DNA of 64,000 nucleotides from contig JAQFWX010000008.1 of NCBI GenBank assembly GCA_027605045.1, positions 434,001 to 498,000 of the forward strand, read 5' to 3'. Below are positions 1-12,005 of the stretch, in pieces. The DNA comes from Phallus indusiatus (lineage: Eukaryota > Basidiomycota > Agaricomycetes > Phallales > Phallaceae). The notes beneath the pieces were generated by a model. It saw nothing but the letters and a program-made list of their open reading frames with translations, did not search any database and was not told the DNA's origin. How positions within the stretch are numbered: position 1 is the stretch's first letter; each line of letters starts with the position of its first letter. The translations under genes were made by a program, and so were the position numbers.

Positions 1-312
1 CGAGGCTTTGACGACGACGGAACACTGCCAGGAACAGAGGAAGCGGGTACGGCCTGAGGGTTCGTGTGCTTACTAGCAATGGCAGGGTTAACATATTTCT
101 TGTTTGTAAAACCAGGTGGAGGGTATGGGCGGTAGGTCTTGGACGTTGGTGGCCGGGATGCGTTCTTGTGGCGATCGATGGCACCTTATCATTCGCAGGA
201 GAAAAACGCATTATCATATAAGCGTTTGAACGAATTAAACCAATATAAAACTAAGATATATCGTACCTGACAATCTTTGAATTTCCTGCAAAAGAGCTGC
301 GTCAGAGGACAT
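1..312 (-). CDS. N-terminal part of a possible CCCH zinc-finger (ZC3H3-like) protein, cut by window start
   Basis: Only the first exon and part of the second are inside the window. The first exon starts at 312 and reads MSSDAALLQEIQRLS. It splices at 266/185 (82-base intron, GTACG donor, AAG acceptor) onto an open frame reading GAIDRHKNASRPPTSKTYRP, then a Pro/Ser-rich stretch that runs off the left edge. The pattern of a short helix, GAI-x-RHK and a Pro-rich linker recalls the N-terminus of fungal CCCH zinc-finger proteins. No zinc finger is visible here, so the family call is a guess. Its start codon lies about 125 bases from that of the debranching enzyme on the other strand, so the two probably share a promoter. 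Confidence 0.45.
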
Positions 313-437
313 GGTTCGGGGCTGTGACCGTTTCTCGAAACAGTTCTGCTTACAAATTCACATCAGTCCCAACTTAGATATGGTCCTACGTCATAACATC
401 CTCCGTGTGGAGCTCTACCACGTCCACGACTCTAGAA

Positions 438-3400
438 ATGGCTTCACTCAGTCGCCTTATTGAGAAAATTGCACCTATACCTCTTGAAATACCACCTTAC
501 TCTCCAGAAATAGATGATACCACTACCAAGACTCCTGCAGACGAGGGAATCACGTTTTTCGAGTCACCGGCATCTGGCAACGAAGAGCCTATCCGTGTCT
601 ACGAGTTAAAACTTGAGCCAGATGGTGGCCCGTCTAAAGATAAAGCAGTGTGTACCAGCCGTCTTCTATCAGTTTTTTTGCTCCTGACTTCACCAATCTC
701 AGTACGTTAGGCTCCCTCCGGCATATAAACCATATGTCCTTCGTATGACCTTAGATGCTGGAACTCCAGCTTCAAGACGAGCCGTTCTCAAAACAAACTT
801 TCCTTTAGATGGAGGCTTATTCAATAGAAATAAGTTTGTGGAGAAAAAGTATGTATTATCAAGTGAACCGCGAGCCCTTACTCATCTGCCTCTTAGGCTC
901 CCGGAGTTATTTTCAAAGCCTATTCACATCAACCTGCCTATCTCACATGCAGGTGTTTTCAGATACTGGATTGAATATCAAGATGATGCCTACCAAACCA
1001 TCAAAGGTAGAGAAGGATATTTCAACGTGGACCCCGTTTTACGAATTAAATCCCGCACTCCCATTTTGTCTGACAACAACAAACCTAACCCTTCCCTTGA
1101 AGGAGGTATCGTTCAAGCCGAGGAAACAACTATTCCTCTTGATGCCTTGGTCGTCTTGACTACGGTTTCAAAATGGATGGGACCCTTGTCAGACTGGGAG
1201 CGTCATTTCCGCGAAGCATCCGAGCGAGGATATAATATGATTCATTATACTCCCCTGCAACAAGCCGGTGATAGCGAAAGTCCTTATTCAATTGCTGATC
1301 AGATGCGCTTTGATCAGAAAGTTGTAGGAAACGTCGAGAGAGAGATTGGTTTATCCAAAATGCAAGACACGCTGAAATTGGCTCGTGAAGAATACGGCTT
1401 ATTGAGCTTAATCGATATTGTGTTGAATCATACTGCCAATAATTCTCCGTGGTTACTAGATCATCCGGAAGCAGGTAATTTATCCCAGCTGGCTGCTTTT
1501 CATTAATCTGACCTCGCTTAAGGATACAGTCCTTATAATACCCCTCATTTAGCCCCTGCATTAGAACTCGATGATGCCATAATGGAATTCTCCTCCACAT
1601 TAAAAACAGGCAATCTTCCCACTTCGGTATCTTCTCATGCAGATATAGACGCTTTATTGGACGCCTTCGGTCATAAATTAAGGCAAGAAAAACAACTTTG
1701 GCAATACTATGTTTTGAACCGCTCACAAGAGCACACCAACGTGGCCACCGCGCTTGCTACCCCGGGTGACCCTTGGGATGGACCGGAATTGAGGGGCAAA
1801 ACTATTCAAGAGTTGGCTAAAGTTCTGGAATCCGCCGGAAAAATTAAGGGATTAAGGGAATACGAAGCAAGATATCATGTCCACGTCGAGAGCTCAACGG
1901 CCGCGTCCTTTGTTCGTGCAGCCTACCCTGATATCGACAGTGTTGAGGCTTTGAGTAATAAATGGGCGGAAATTGTGGACGTAATTAACGTTCCTTTATA
2001 TGAAGAGTGGGAGTCGGACACTCGTGTCGCTCTTCAGAATATCCGTAATCGTTTGGAGTATACAAGATTGGCGGATCATGGTCCTAAGCTGGGAGAAATA
2101 AGTCATCAGTAAGTCATGCATCTATCTACAGCAAGTTCTAAAGCCAATATATCAATGCAGATCTCCACTGGTGGATACGTATTTCACTCGGCTCCCTCGT
2201 AATGAAAAGACGAAAAAGTTTGATCCACGAGCATTGGCTTTGGCGAACAATGGATGGATATGGGATGCTAACCCTCTCCAAAACTTTGCCCTTTTACCTT
2301 CCAAAGCTTATTTGAGGCGTGAGGTCATTGTCTGGGGCGATTGCGTTAAACTTCGGTATGGATCGGGCCCGAAAGATAACCCGTGGCTTTGGGAGTACAT
2401 GCAAAATTACGTCGTTGAGCTGGCCCGTACATTCGATGGATTTCGTATAGACAACTGTCACTCCACCCCGTTGGATGTAGGGGTCGCTTTCCTGGATGCG
2501 GCTCGTGTTGTCAATCCGAATCTTTACATATGCGCAGAATTGTTTACTGGAAACGAGGAAATGGACATACATTTCGTCAGCCGGTTAGGCATCAATAGTC
2601 TTATAAGAGAAGCCTATAACGGGCATGATCCGAAAGAGTTCTCAAGGCTGTTATTCCGTTTTGGGGTGGATCGACCAATCGGTGTGTGCTTCACATTTAC
2701 TCATTTTTAATGTATGCCTTACAGCTCGACAGGTTCCATGTACAGTGGTTGTTTGGCATCTGCTGAGGAACTACCTCCTCCCACAGGTAAAGGGCCAGTT
2801 CGACCATGCATCGTTCATCCTCTGAGAGGATCCTCGCCGCATGCGCTGTTCTTTGATCTTACTCACGACAATGAATCGCCACTTCATAAGCGGAGTGCTG
2901 AAGATGCTCTTTCGACTGGTGCTCTTGTGGCTTTTTCTGGATCAGCCATTGGGTCCAATAAAGGGTTTGACGACCTTTATCCAAAACTTCTGAATTTGGT
3001 GCAAGAAAAACGATTATATGAGGTAGCCACCAATAATGGTATCGGCAGAGCCAAAAGGCTCCTTAATCATCTTCATACTCAAATGGTATTAGAAGGCCAT
3101 GCAGAAGGATACGTTCACCAGGAAAATGACGTATGTTTCTATTATCTCGATCACTGCCCCGATTTCTAATTAGTCTCAAAAGTATATTAGCATACATCGA
3201 GTGAATCCGCAAAATGGCAGAGGATATTTACTGATCGCGCATACAGCCTTCAACAAAGGCAATAAAGATAGAGGCTATGGTATGCTCATTTGATCCCAGC
3301 TTCCTTTTGCACTGTTAAATAGTTTTCAGTGAACCCCACGAAACTTGATAGGATCAAGGCGGAATTCATTTTCGGAGCCAGTATTGAAATTCAGTCTTAC

Positions 3401-5865
3401 GATTGCGACGACCGTACTGATTTGCTTCGCGGATTTCCGTCTAATCTTGTTGCAATTCAACCCGTGATCCCAATAGAGAAAACTGAGAACGGTCACCTAA
3501 TCTCAGAAATCATTGTACCCGATTGTTTTCCTCCTGGAAGTGTCATGATTTTCGCCACTCAGTTGCAAGGGTTCGATCCATCACTGGAAACATTCTGTCA
3601 ATCAGGAGCGGTGGAGGCTTTCAAAGATCTTGATCTCGTGGATCTAAACGTCCTATTGTACAGATCAGAGGCGGAAGAGAGGGATGCGACTGCTGGAAAA
3701 TTCGGAACCTATAACATACCGAATTATGGGAACTTAGTCTACGCTGGTTTAGAAGGCTGGATGCCACCATTGCGCCAAGTCATTGTAAACAATGATCTAG
3801 GACATCCGCTATGCGATAATCTTCGTAATGGAACTTGGGCATGCGAGTATATATACACACGGCTTGACAAGTAAGTCAACTATTTTTAACGCATCATACT
3901 TGAATGAACATTCTTGCCTAGTCAAACGGAGTCGCTACCTAACTTAGCTAAAGCAGCTCAATGGTTCCAGAAGAAATTTTCTCGTGTCATTGAGACTGTG
4001 CCTTCATTCCTCGTTCCTAAGTATTTTGCAATTGTGGTCTACGAGGCCTATAAAGCAGCACGCAGCGCTGTCATCGAGCAGATGTCTGACTTTGTTTTAT
4101 CTGGTTACTCATTTGTCCATGACCTTTCATTGTGCTCCGTACAGATGTATGGTCTGGTCAAGTCAGCTTCTTTAGATCCCGCTCGTCCCACGCCTTCGCT
4201 GGCGGCTGGTTTACCTCATTTCACAGTCAATTGGGCTCGCTGTTGGGGCCGAGATGTTTTCATTTGTTTGCGTGGTCTATTCTTGGTATCTGGCAATTTC
4301 GCAGCCGCAAAGCAGCATATTGTGGCCTTCGCGTCTACTCTAAAGCATGGTTTAATCCCTAATTTACTGGACTCTGTGCGCAACCCTCGGTTAGTAAAGG
4401 AGGCTTGTAGTGGTCACGTTCGACTGATATTGATATGTACGTTTTGACAGGTACAACTCCAGGGATTCGCCATGGTGGATGCTCCAGAATATACAAGACT
4501 ATGTCCGCTTTGCTCCAAACGGGTTGAGCATCCTCTCCGAATCCATCAAACGTCGTTTCCCCCCGGATGATTCGTTTGTGTCTTGGGATGATCCAGCTGC
4601 GTATTCTCGCAACAATACACTGGCGGAAGTTATCCAGGAGATTTTGCAACGGCATGCCAATGGTATTTCTTTCCGGGAGCATAATGCTGGACCTAATCTG
4701 GATATGCAAATGAGCGACGAAGGTTTCAATATAAATGTTTCGGTAGATTGGTCGACCGGTTTCGTATCGGGTGGAAATAAGCATAATTGTGGAACGTGGA
4801 TGGACAAAATGGGTGAATCCGTCAAGGCGGGAACGAAAGGCAAACCAGGCACGCCTAGAGATGGTGCACCTGTGGAGATAATTGGATTGCTGAAAAGCAC
4901 AGTTCGATGGCTATCTTATCTTTCCGAAAGAGGCGTATTTCCCTTTAAAGGAGTTGAAGCCACTAGTACGTATATAGGTCCTCTACCCGCCACTATTATA
5001 TTGATCTGGCTTATTAAGTTGATGGGCGGAAGACCTTCATAACCTACAAAGAATGGGATAGTCTTATTCAATCCTCTTTTGAGCGGTATTTCTATATTCC
5101 GCTAGGTGAGTTGTCGCCATTGAAGAAAACCTACGCGGCTGACAGATTATAGACCCAAAGGATGATAAGAACTATGTCATCAACTCAAATCTTGTGAATA
5201 GGCGGGGTATCTACAAAGATGTTTATGGTTCAGGAGATGACCACGAGTGGGCTGATTACCAATTACGACCCAACTATCCTGTTGCCATGACTGTGGCACC
5301 AGAATTATTCGAACCCTCTCATGCCTTACAAGCACTCAAAATAGCGGATCAAGTTCTACGGGGACCCCTTGGCATGAAAACACTCGATCCTCGTGATTTG
5401 CAATACCGTGGTATATATGATAATTCTAATGACTCCAGTGATCCCAGCGTTGCAAAGGGACTCAATTATCATAACGTAAGTGTGTCCATTCTTTGTTTTT
5501 GCCCAATTGCTTCATTAACGTACGTTTAGGGGCCCGAGTGGATTTGGCCTATCGGTTTCTTCTTTAGGGCGTATTACCTTTTCGACACGTTAGTAGGGTC
5601 GGGCAAAGAGGTCAGTTAATTCACTTGGTAGATACATTTCCACTTATTTAATTACATTAAACAGGATCGAAGTGTCACTCTGCATTATCTTCATTCGCTC
5701 CTCCTACCTCTTCGAAAGCATATTCAAGAAACCCCTTGGAGCGGTCTCCCGGAGCTCACCAACGAGAATGGGTCTTTCTGCAGAGACTCGTGCCATACCC
5801 AGGCCTGGAGTGCAAGCACCATCTTAGACTTCCTGCATGATGTCTATGCCTCGGAAAGCCTTTAG
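438..5865 (+). CDS. GDB1: Glycogen debranching enzyme (4-alpha-glucanotransferase / amylo-alpha-1,6-glucosidase)
   Basis: This cytosolic bifunctional enzyme moves maltosyl/maltotriosyl units and then cleaves the remaining alpha-1,6 glucose during glycogen breakdown. The GH13 half shows the usual motifs in order: [11 protein letters not shown] (about 1420), [12 protein letters not shown] with the nucleophile Asp (about 2440), [12 protein letters not shown] with the acid/base Glu (about 2530) and THDNESP (about 2860). The C-terminal glucosidase half has [12 protein letters not shown] and [10 protein letters not shown] (4790-4880) and ends [12 protein letters not shown]. The gene has many short introns; the last visible ones are near 5470-5530 and 5610-5665. 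The first ATG of the coding frame is at 438; the in-frame GTG at 405 is rejected. Coding length fits the roughly 1500 residues of eukaryotic debranchers and no disruption was seen. Confidence 0.95.
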
Positions 5866-6687
5866 CCAGCGAATGAAACCAATCTATTTTATTCAAATTT
5901 TTCGAAACGTAGAAATTGCATTTGTCTTTTGTTCTCAAGTTTTTTCATACCGCAATGTAAACGGCTGACTATAAAGAGGTAGAAATGTCATTTATCAAGA
6001 GTTACTTCGAGAATTTCCCGTTTGTGATGGCCCAAAGCCCAACAGATACATCTACAACCGGGATATAATTACTCCAAATCTGTTATATCCAGCAGTTAAG
6101 CTATCCTGGTGCTCATGCATCGCGCACTGTTTAGTATATACATCTAAGAATAGAGAGCGCCAATCGTGTTAAATTCCGCGACCACTACCATTTATTTACT
6201 TTTGTCAAAATGGGCAAACCGACAGAAATAATCAAAGGCAATCATACCATACTCTGCAAGGTATAAACATCAAGCACTCAAGCTGGCCTGACTTCCATCA
6301 CCACATAACCACTCTGATACTAGTTTCGACCCTGAGATAGTCCAAACGTACTATGCATACTAGCTTATCTGATTGATAGACCGGCGTATCAGGCATGAGT
6401 TTTGCATTATAACATGATTCTTAGTGGTCCCATATTAATTATTGGTTTTGTTTTCTCTTCATCTTTTGTCGGAAGCAGAGAAGAGTTAGAAGAGAATGCC
6501 CTTTACAGTTTGTGTGACAAGCGTTACTTTGAAATTTGGCTTTGAGGACAGTTGTTTACGGCGGGGTATCGATAATCGAATGAGAATTCTGAACTCTGCC
6601 TCAAGGTTCGCTTCGGGTTGCTCGCGAATAATTCATTTCTATCTCTAACCTTTCATTGCCAGTCCCAGGTGCATGTAAAACACTTTA
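5866..6687. other. Intergenic gap between debranching enzyme and PAT1
   Basis: About 820 bases with no supported gene on either strand. It must hold the 3' end of the debranching transcript and the PAT1 promoter; an AT-rich stretch lies around 5880-5960. Nothing else is recognised. Confidence 0.5.
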
Positions 6688-9600
6688 ATGTCATTTTTTG
6701 GGCTAGAAACAGATACGGATGCGATCCAGAAAGAGAAGGAAAGATTTCTTCGGAAGGGTTTGGAGGAAGAGAAACTTGCCGTGTTCAACTGGGGGGAATC
6801 AGATTATGACGGTCTAGGAGAAGCCCTTCAGGAAGGTGGTGATGAACTTAATGACGAGACGTTTGGTGATTCTGGCCCCGTCGGTAAGTTGTCTATGCCT
6901 TCTTTTCTAGACCTTCTTTATAACGAGCGTTCCAGGCAAAGACTTCGATTTTTCGAGGGCGGAATTGCCTCACGAAATACCTCACATTGTAAATGAAAAG
7001 CCTAATATTCATCCTCGAGAGTTCCTGGATCCTTTACTTCATGGAAAGAAAAGTAAGCTACATATATCTGATACATAGATATATCGTTTATTTCGTCTTT
7101 ACATCCGTATAGCTCAACCAGTCGTTTCTCGCCCGATCCCAATGGCACCAGAGATTTCCAGACACGGTCATTCTACCAGTTTGGGATTTACTAGCAAAAA
7201 TACTGTTGACTATCAGCCCACTACCCAAGGAAGGACCGCAACGCCTTTAACCGCCCACGGTGGTGTTTCTTCGACTACCTTCCAAAGAAATCACGTTCGT
7301 ACTTTGGAGGAGATAGAATCAGAACTCCTGAAGCAACGCGCATCTCAGCCTGTCTATGATTTATCCAATGCTTTTTCGACTGCCTCACCTATGTTCATAA
7401 ACAGTCAGTCCCCGATGCGTCAATCTCAGGGACAATCTCTCCAAGATTATGAATCGCAAGATGTGGTTACCAATGATATTGAGCACCAACTGCGAATGAT
7501 GCGTCTAAACCAGGTACAACATCTCCAAGCCAGTCGTCAGGAACAACAGCAGCTCCTACAGCAACAGCTTCAGATGGAAGAGCTCGAGAGGCAACAGCAG
7601 AAGCATCAGCTAATCCAGCAACAAATCCAGCAACAACAATTGCAGGAACAGCAGCTACAAGAGCAGTTACGCCAGGAACAGCTTCGTCGTATCTCACTTC
7701 GCCAATTGGAGGAACTGCAGCAACAAGAGCAAATCAGGCAGATGCAGCAAGCACAGCAGGAACAAAAAGAGCGATTGATTCGACAGGTGCTACAACAGCA
7801 GCAACAACAACCGCTCTATCAGAGTATGCCCCACCCCCGTCAAGTGCGTACTCCCGACCGGTTTGGTCCTCAGAGTCAATTTCAGAAATCCTTCCCCAAT
7901 ACTCCAGAGCCTCAGCTGTCCCCTCATGTTTCTCAGCAGCATTATCTCGCTGCTGAGCAACAACAAAACCATCTTCAAATGCAGCGCCAGCTGCTGTTGC
8001 AGCTATCTCAAGCAGGTGTTGCTCCAGACCAAATACATCTTCTAGACGCTGTGCAGCGAGAAGTCATCCTGAACGAAGCTAGGCGCAAGATCCAAGCTGC
8101 CGAAGAACTTGATCAAAGAAACCGCAGGCGTTTGGCTAAAATGGAGCGAATGGTTTGTGAACGTTTGGCAGACCTGTTTCATATATCAATTAAAATTGAT
8201 TGCAGGCCCGATATAATGATCTCATGACTCAATCAGACAAGGACTTCATTACTCGTATTCAAGTCTCGCAATTAGTTACCGCAGATCCATACAACGAAGA
8301 CTTTTATGCGCAAATTCTTGGGTCGTTGAGGCGTGGAAATGTCAAGTGGTTTGGTACTTCTACCGTTGGTCATCGTATAAGTGGTCGACGAGAACACGCA
8401 ATGCATAGAATGGCGGAACAAGTATATAGAATTGTAGAAAACGCGAAGGCTCGGGAGAAAGAGAAAGGGCAAAATGGTACGCCATCGTGAATGTCTCCGG
8501 CGCTTCAAAAGGTTTATTTTAGCAACAGGAGTTAATCCTCTTCAAGGGGTTTTGGGAAAAACCTCTGGTCGTAGCTATAAGGCCGCTCCTCGTCAGCTAC
8601 TACAAGTTGAACCAGTATCGTCGACATCACCCGTCCCTTCCCCACGAGTTCATGACCAACAATTGCCTCTTTTGTCCGAGGACGGTGAACACGCAACGCC
8701 ACAGGTCGATACATATCATGAGGTACATATAACCTTTTCAGCTTTTTTGTGAGGCTAATTGAAGACAGGCTGTTGAAACCAAAGAGCCAATAACGCATCG
8801 TCAGGCACTAGCGATCATTGAAACTTTGTATGATTATACTATCGAATGGGAGAGTCATCGTCGACTTATTCCCGAAGAGGGTACAGAGGAATATGAGCAC
8901 TGGTGAGAGTTTTTTTTTCCTGCTAAGTATATAAGATCATTACTGAGAAGTTTTAGGTTGAATGCACAAAAGGTTTTGGAAGAGAAAATGTGGGAGGCTT
9001 CGCAAATAAATGCTCCTTTAGACGGCAGGTGTGTGTCTTCCATTTCACCTATCGAATAATGCTTAGCTAGTATAGATACCCACATCCTTTGGTATCCATC
9101 CTTGTTCCCTTGAAGGGCAAAAAAGTCTTGAAAAGGATCATACGGGTTATGGATTCGCGTCAATTACGTATTACCCTTACACTCGTTACACGACTATTCA
9201 GGGATTTCGATGTCATCCGGAATTACCATATTGTCGAGTCTCTAGTAGACAGCAAAGAAAAAGTTGAAATGGAGCGACAAGTTCACGCTTTCGAGGAATA
9301 CGTTCTGGAACCTCTTACTCAAGCACTAAACACTGCTCCGCTGCCTTTTGTCTGTGGTCAGCTACAGTTACTTGCGGATCCGGTGTCTGTTGCTCGCACA
9401 AGGGTATATTTGTTGCTTCCTTGCCGTTCAATGATTTGACTTCCATTTACACAGCCGGGAATGATGTTACTAAGCAGTATCTTCACTCGGGCCGCTTTCA
9501 TCAAGGATCGAACCATAACGTTGCAGACTAATGGCATCGCGGATGGCATGTTACCTGAAGATATCGCGACAGCTGAAGAGTTCCAGCAGTGGTGAGTTTT

Positions 9601-9996
9601 GCCTTCTGGGCTCTCATACTTCTAGAGAACTCACAACTTGACTTTAGGCAAAATTGTTTCGACGAGCTCTTCCAACACCTTGCCCCACATTTCCTGTCAT
9701 TTTTCCCCTCTGTCAGGATTGCCTCTTCGCTCCCATTCGGAACGGAAGCACCGAACAATTTCTCCCTTGACGCGGTGGATCATCCTGTTTGGGGCTTCTT
9801 TGCTGCGTTGGCTGTTTTTGCCGTGCTCGAACAGCAGGAGATAATTGTCGCCCAACTTCGGGATAAGATCTTAGAAAATGTCCTTCGTGTTCAACAAGGA
9901 TGGATCGCCGATGAAAATGAACGAGAGCTTAAATTGCAAAACATCAATTTATTCTTACACGCAATTGGACTGGATAGCTCTCAAATTAATTTATGA
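6688..9996 (+). CDS. PAT1: Pat1-family mRNA decapping activator
   Basis: This P-body scaffold links the Dhh1 helicase, the Lsm1-7 ring and the decapping enzyme. The N-terminus reads MSFFGLETD and carries NDETFGD, matching the DETF motif by which Pat1 binds Dhh1, followed after the first intron by KDFDFSR. The middle (about 7500-7810) is a long Gln-rich, probably coiled-coil tract. The C-terminal Pat1 domain begins near 8222 with MTQSDKDFITRIQVSQL and DPYNEDFYAQILGS. It continues through exons near 8775, 8960, 9085 and 9460 to an alpha-helical end, LGLDSSQINL-like (IGLDSSQINL). Introns are short and canonical. The start at 6688 is preceded by no other in-frame ATG and matches the family N-terminus. 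Confidence 0.93.
7500..7820 (+). repeat. CAG/CAA-rich polyglutamine-coding tract in PAT1
   Basis: This low-complexity stretch of CAG, CAA, GAG and CTG codons encodes QQQ/QEQ/LQE runs. Codons are mixed rather than a pure CAG run, which suggests an older, selected Gln-rich segment. Gln-rich regions are usual in Pat1 proteins and favour condensate formation. Confidence 0.8.
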
Positions 9997-10350
9997 GCCC
10001 TAACTGTTTTCACTTGCTTTCCTTTCGCTGTTCTTTCTCTCTTGGCCAATTGCTCCGTTCTTTTCCTTTTTTAGTAGACACCCGTGTGTTCTTGATTTAT
10101 CATTACCGCAGACATAATTTGAATGTATTATATATAGTATGCATTCGTGAATTACCGGTATACCCAAACCTAAATATACGTCCCGGCTCTAAAAAAACTA
10201 TTGGTTTCGATAGGTCCAGTGCATCCAATCATATCTTACACCAATGCATGAAAGAGCCCTTGGCGGGAGGACATGGTAATAAAACGTAATAATCAAGTTG
10301 TTGTTCTAAGATGCAACAAATAGACAATTGACACGACTGTTGTACGAGGC

Positions 10351-11595
10351 TCAATCTCGTATTGCAGCTTCTGTAAAACGTACAACAACAGATGAGTAAA
10401 TGTGAGGTGTAAGGAAGCGTATAAAAACTGACTGAAGAATTCATACGAAAGCCAGCATAAAGCATTACTTGGCATGAAGGTCAAAACTCGAGGTGATAGA
10501 CCACGAGTGAATCCTCGTAATCCATCTCGTTGCCAAATAATCCGAAAAGCATCAACCATACCCCGACATTGGCGGATTTCGGCATCCTCTGAGCGACCAC
10601 GGGTCTGTAATAATGTTTTGGCCACATCTAAAGGTGTGGTAATACCAGCTGCAACACCGCCCGCAAGACCACCGGCGACGACGTGTGTTGTGGGTGAATA
10701 AGCGCCAGTTGGATTCAGTCGTTTCTTTATTTCTTCGTACACCGTAAATTGCACGGCGGTAAGGGGCACGGACATTATAAGTGTTGTAGGGTACGAAACG
10801 TAGAAGGCGGAAACGCCTTCATTGCGGTATATAGAAGTGGCACAGTGCATTAGGGATCGGTATCCTGAGTTATGCATTTGCATGCGCTGTTTGATGACTA
10901 AAAGAAGAAAAGAAAGTTATGAATATAGAATGAAACCTTTGATGACGTGTAAGTCATACCGTCGAATGGGTTCATGAAAGCATCACTGGCAATAGTCGAT
11001 GCTGCGCCGGCGAGAGCTGCGGACAGTAAAAAGTAAGCGAAGAGATTTTCTTTCATAGTTGTGTACTAACATGTTGCAATGAAGTGACTGCCTTCGCCTT
11101 TGTTTCCTCCAGCAAGTTCTTTAACCGCTTCATATGTCCCAAAATGTACAGCATGGGCGGGACCGGCACCGAGAATGACAGACGAAACGCCGCGCCAGAG
11201 AGCACGCATGCCTTCTGTTGACGATATGCGAGTGAAAGCATTTCCGATTCCTGAGTATATCGCTGTCGGCGATGTCGCTATCACTTGCATACGAGTCTAT
11301 GAGGAAAACAATGGAATTCAATATTTCCCAGGGCTCTTTTCAGATCGTGGCGTACCTTGATACTGTCAATGGGAAACATAACTGCGTGTTCTGAAATACC
11401 AGCCTATGTTTATAAGTTTCAAATAGGAAGAAACATGATCAGTTAGTGGTTTGTTCAATATTGCAGAGCGCATGACAGGAGTAACCGGGGAGGTACATAT
11501 CACACGGTGGATGAACTTACCAGCGCGCCAGCGAGCATATTCGCTCCTAAGCCAGCATTCGACGAGAGACCTTCATAATCAGGTTCTTCTGCCAT
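10351..11595 (-). CDS. MRS4: Mitoferrin-type mitochondrial iron carrier
   Basis: This inner-membrane carrier of the SLC25 family imports iron into mitochondria for heme and Fe-S cluster synthesis. It starts MAEEPDYEGLSSNAGLG at 11595. All three carrier repeats have the Px(D/E)xx(K/R) signature: FPIDSIKTRMQ, NPFDVIKQRMQ and TTPLDVAKTLLQTRG. GxxR/ALWRGVSS and YPTTLIMSVPLTAVQF are further carrier hallmarks. Reading straight on after YEFF gives an odd hydrophobic tail. A canonical 62-base intron (10371-10432) instead yields YEFFKAAIRD and a stop at 10351, the usual carrier C-terminus, and I chose this end. Yeast MRS3 and MRS4 are equally close relatives. Confidence 0.92.
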
Positions 11596-12005
11596 TGCTG
11601 TTTTGTAAAAAAAGTTTTTAAAACAATAAAAAAATTTTGTCGGCTAGGAGCTGGATTAAGCGTCCTTTTTGGCTGATTGCAACCACGGCGAAGGCTCTGC
11701 GTCGTAGACTGAATAAATGTGACAACGATGAAGGCAATATGCACGATGTGCACAATGTCTTTTCGAAATCTACGAGAAATGGAAGAGGGAGAGGGAGAGG
11801 GATTGAGGAATGTCGTGAGAGTTATGGGTGAGACGGGTTGCCAGTTTAGACGCGTCGACTGATAATCCAATTCACGCCTTTGGGCCAGAAACCCGCTGTA
11901 CAGGAACATCATGCATCACGTCTATATAGTGTTATCTAAGTAAAATTCTACATTGTATTTATATCTCATTTCATTGGTACACGTTCGTATGTATTTAAAT
12001 TGACA

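Noticed and set aside
1160..1726. 188-codon minus-strand open frame
   Set aside because: Antisense to debranching-enzyme exons that carry GH13 motifs.
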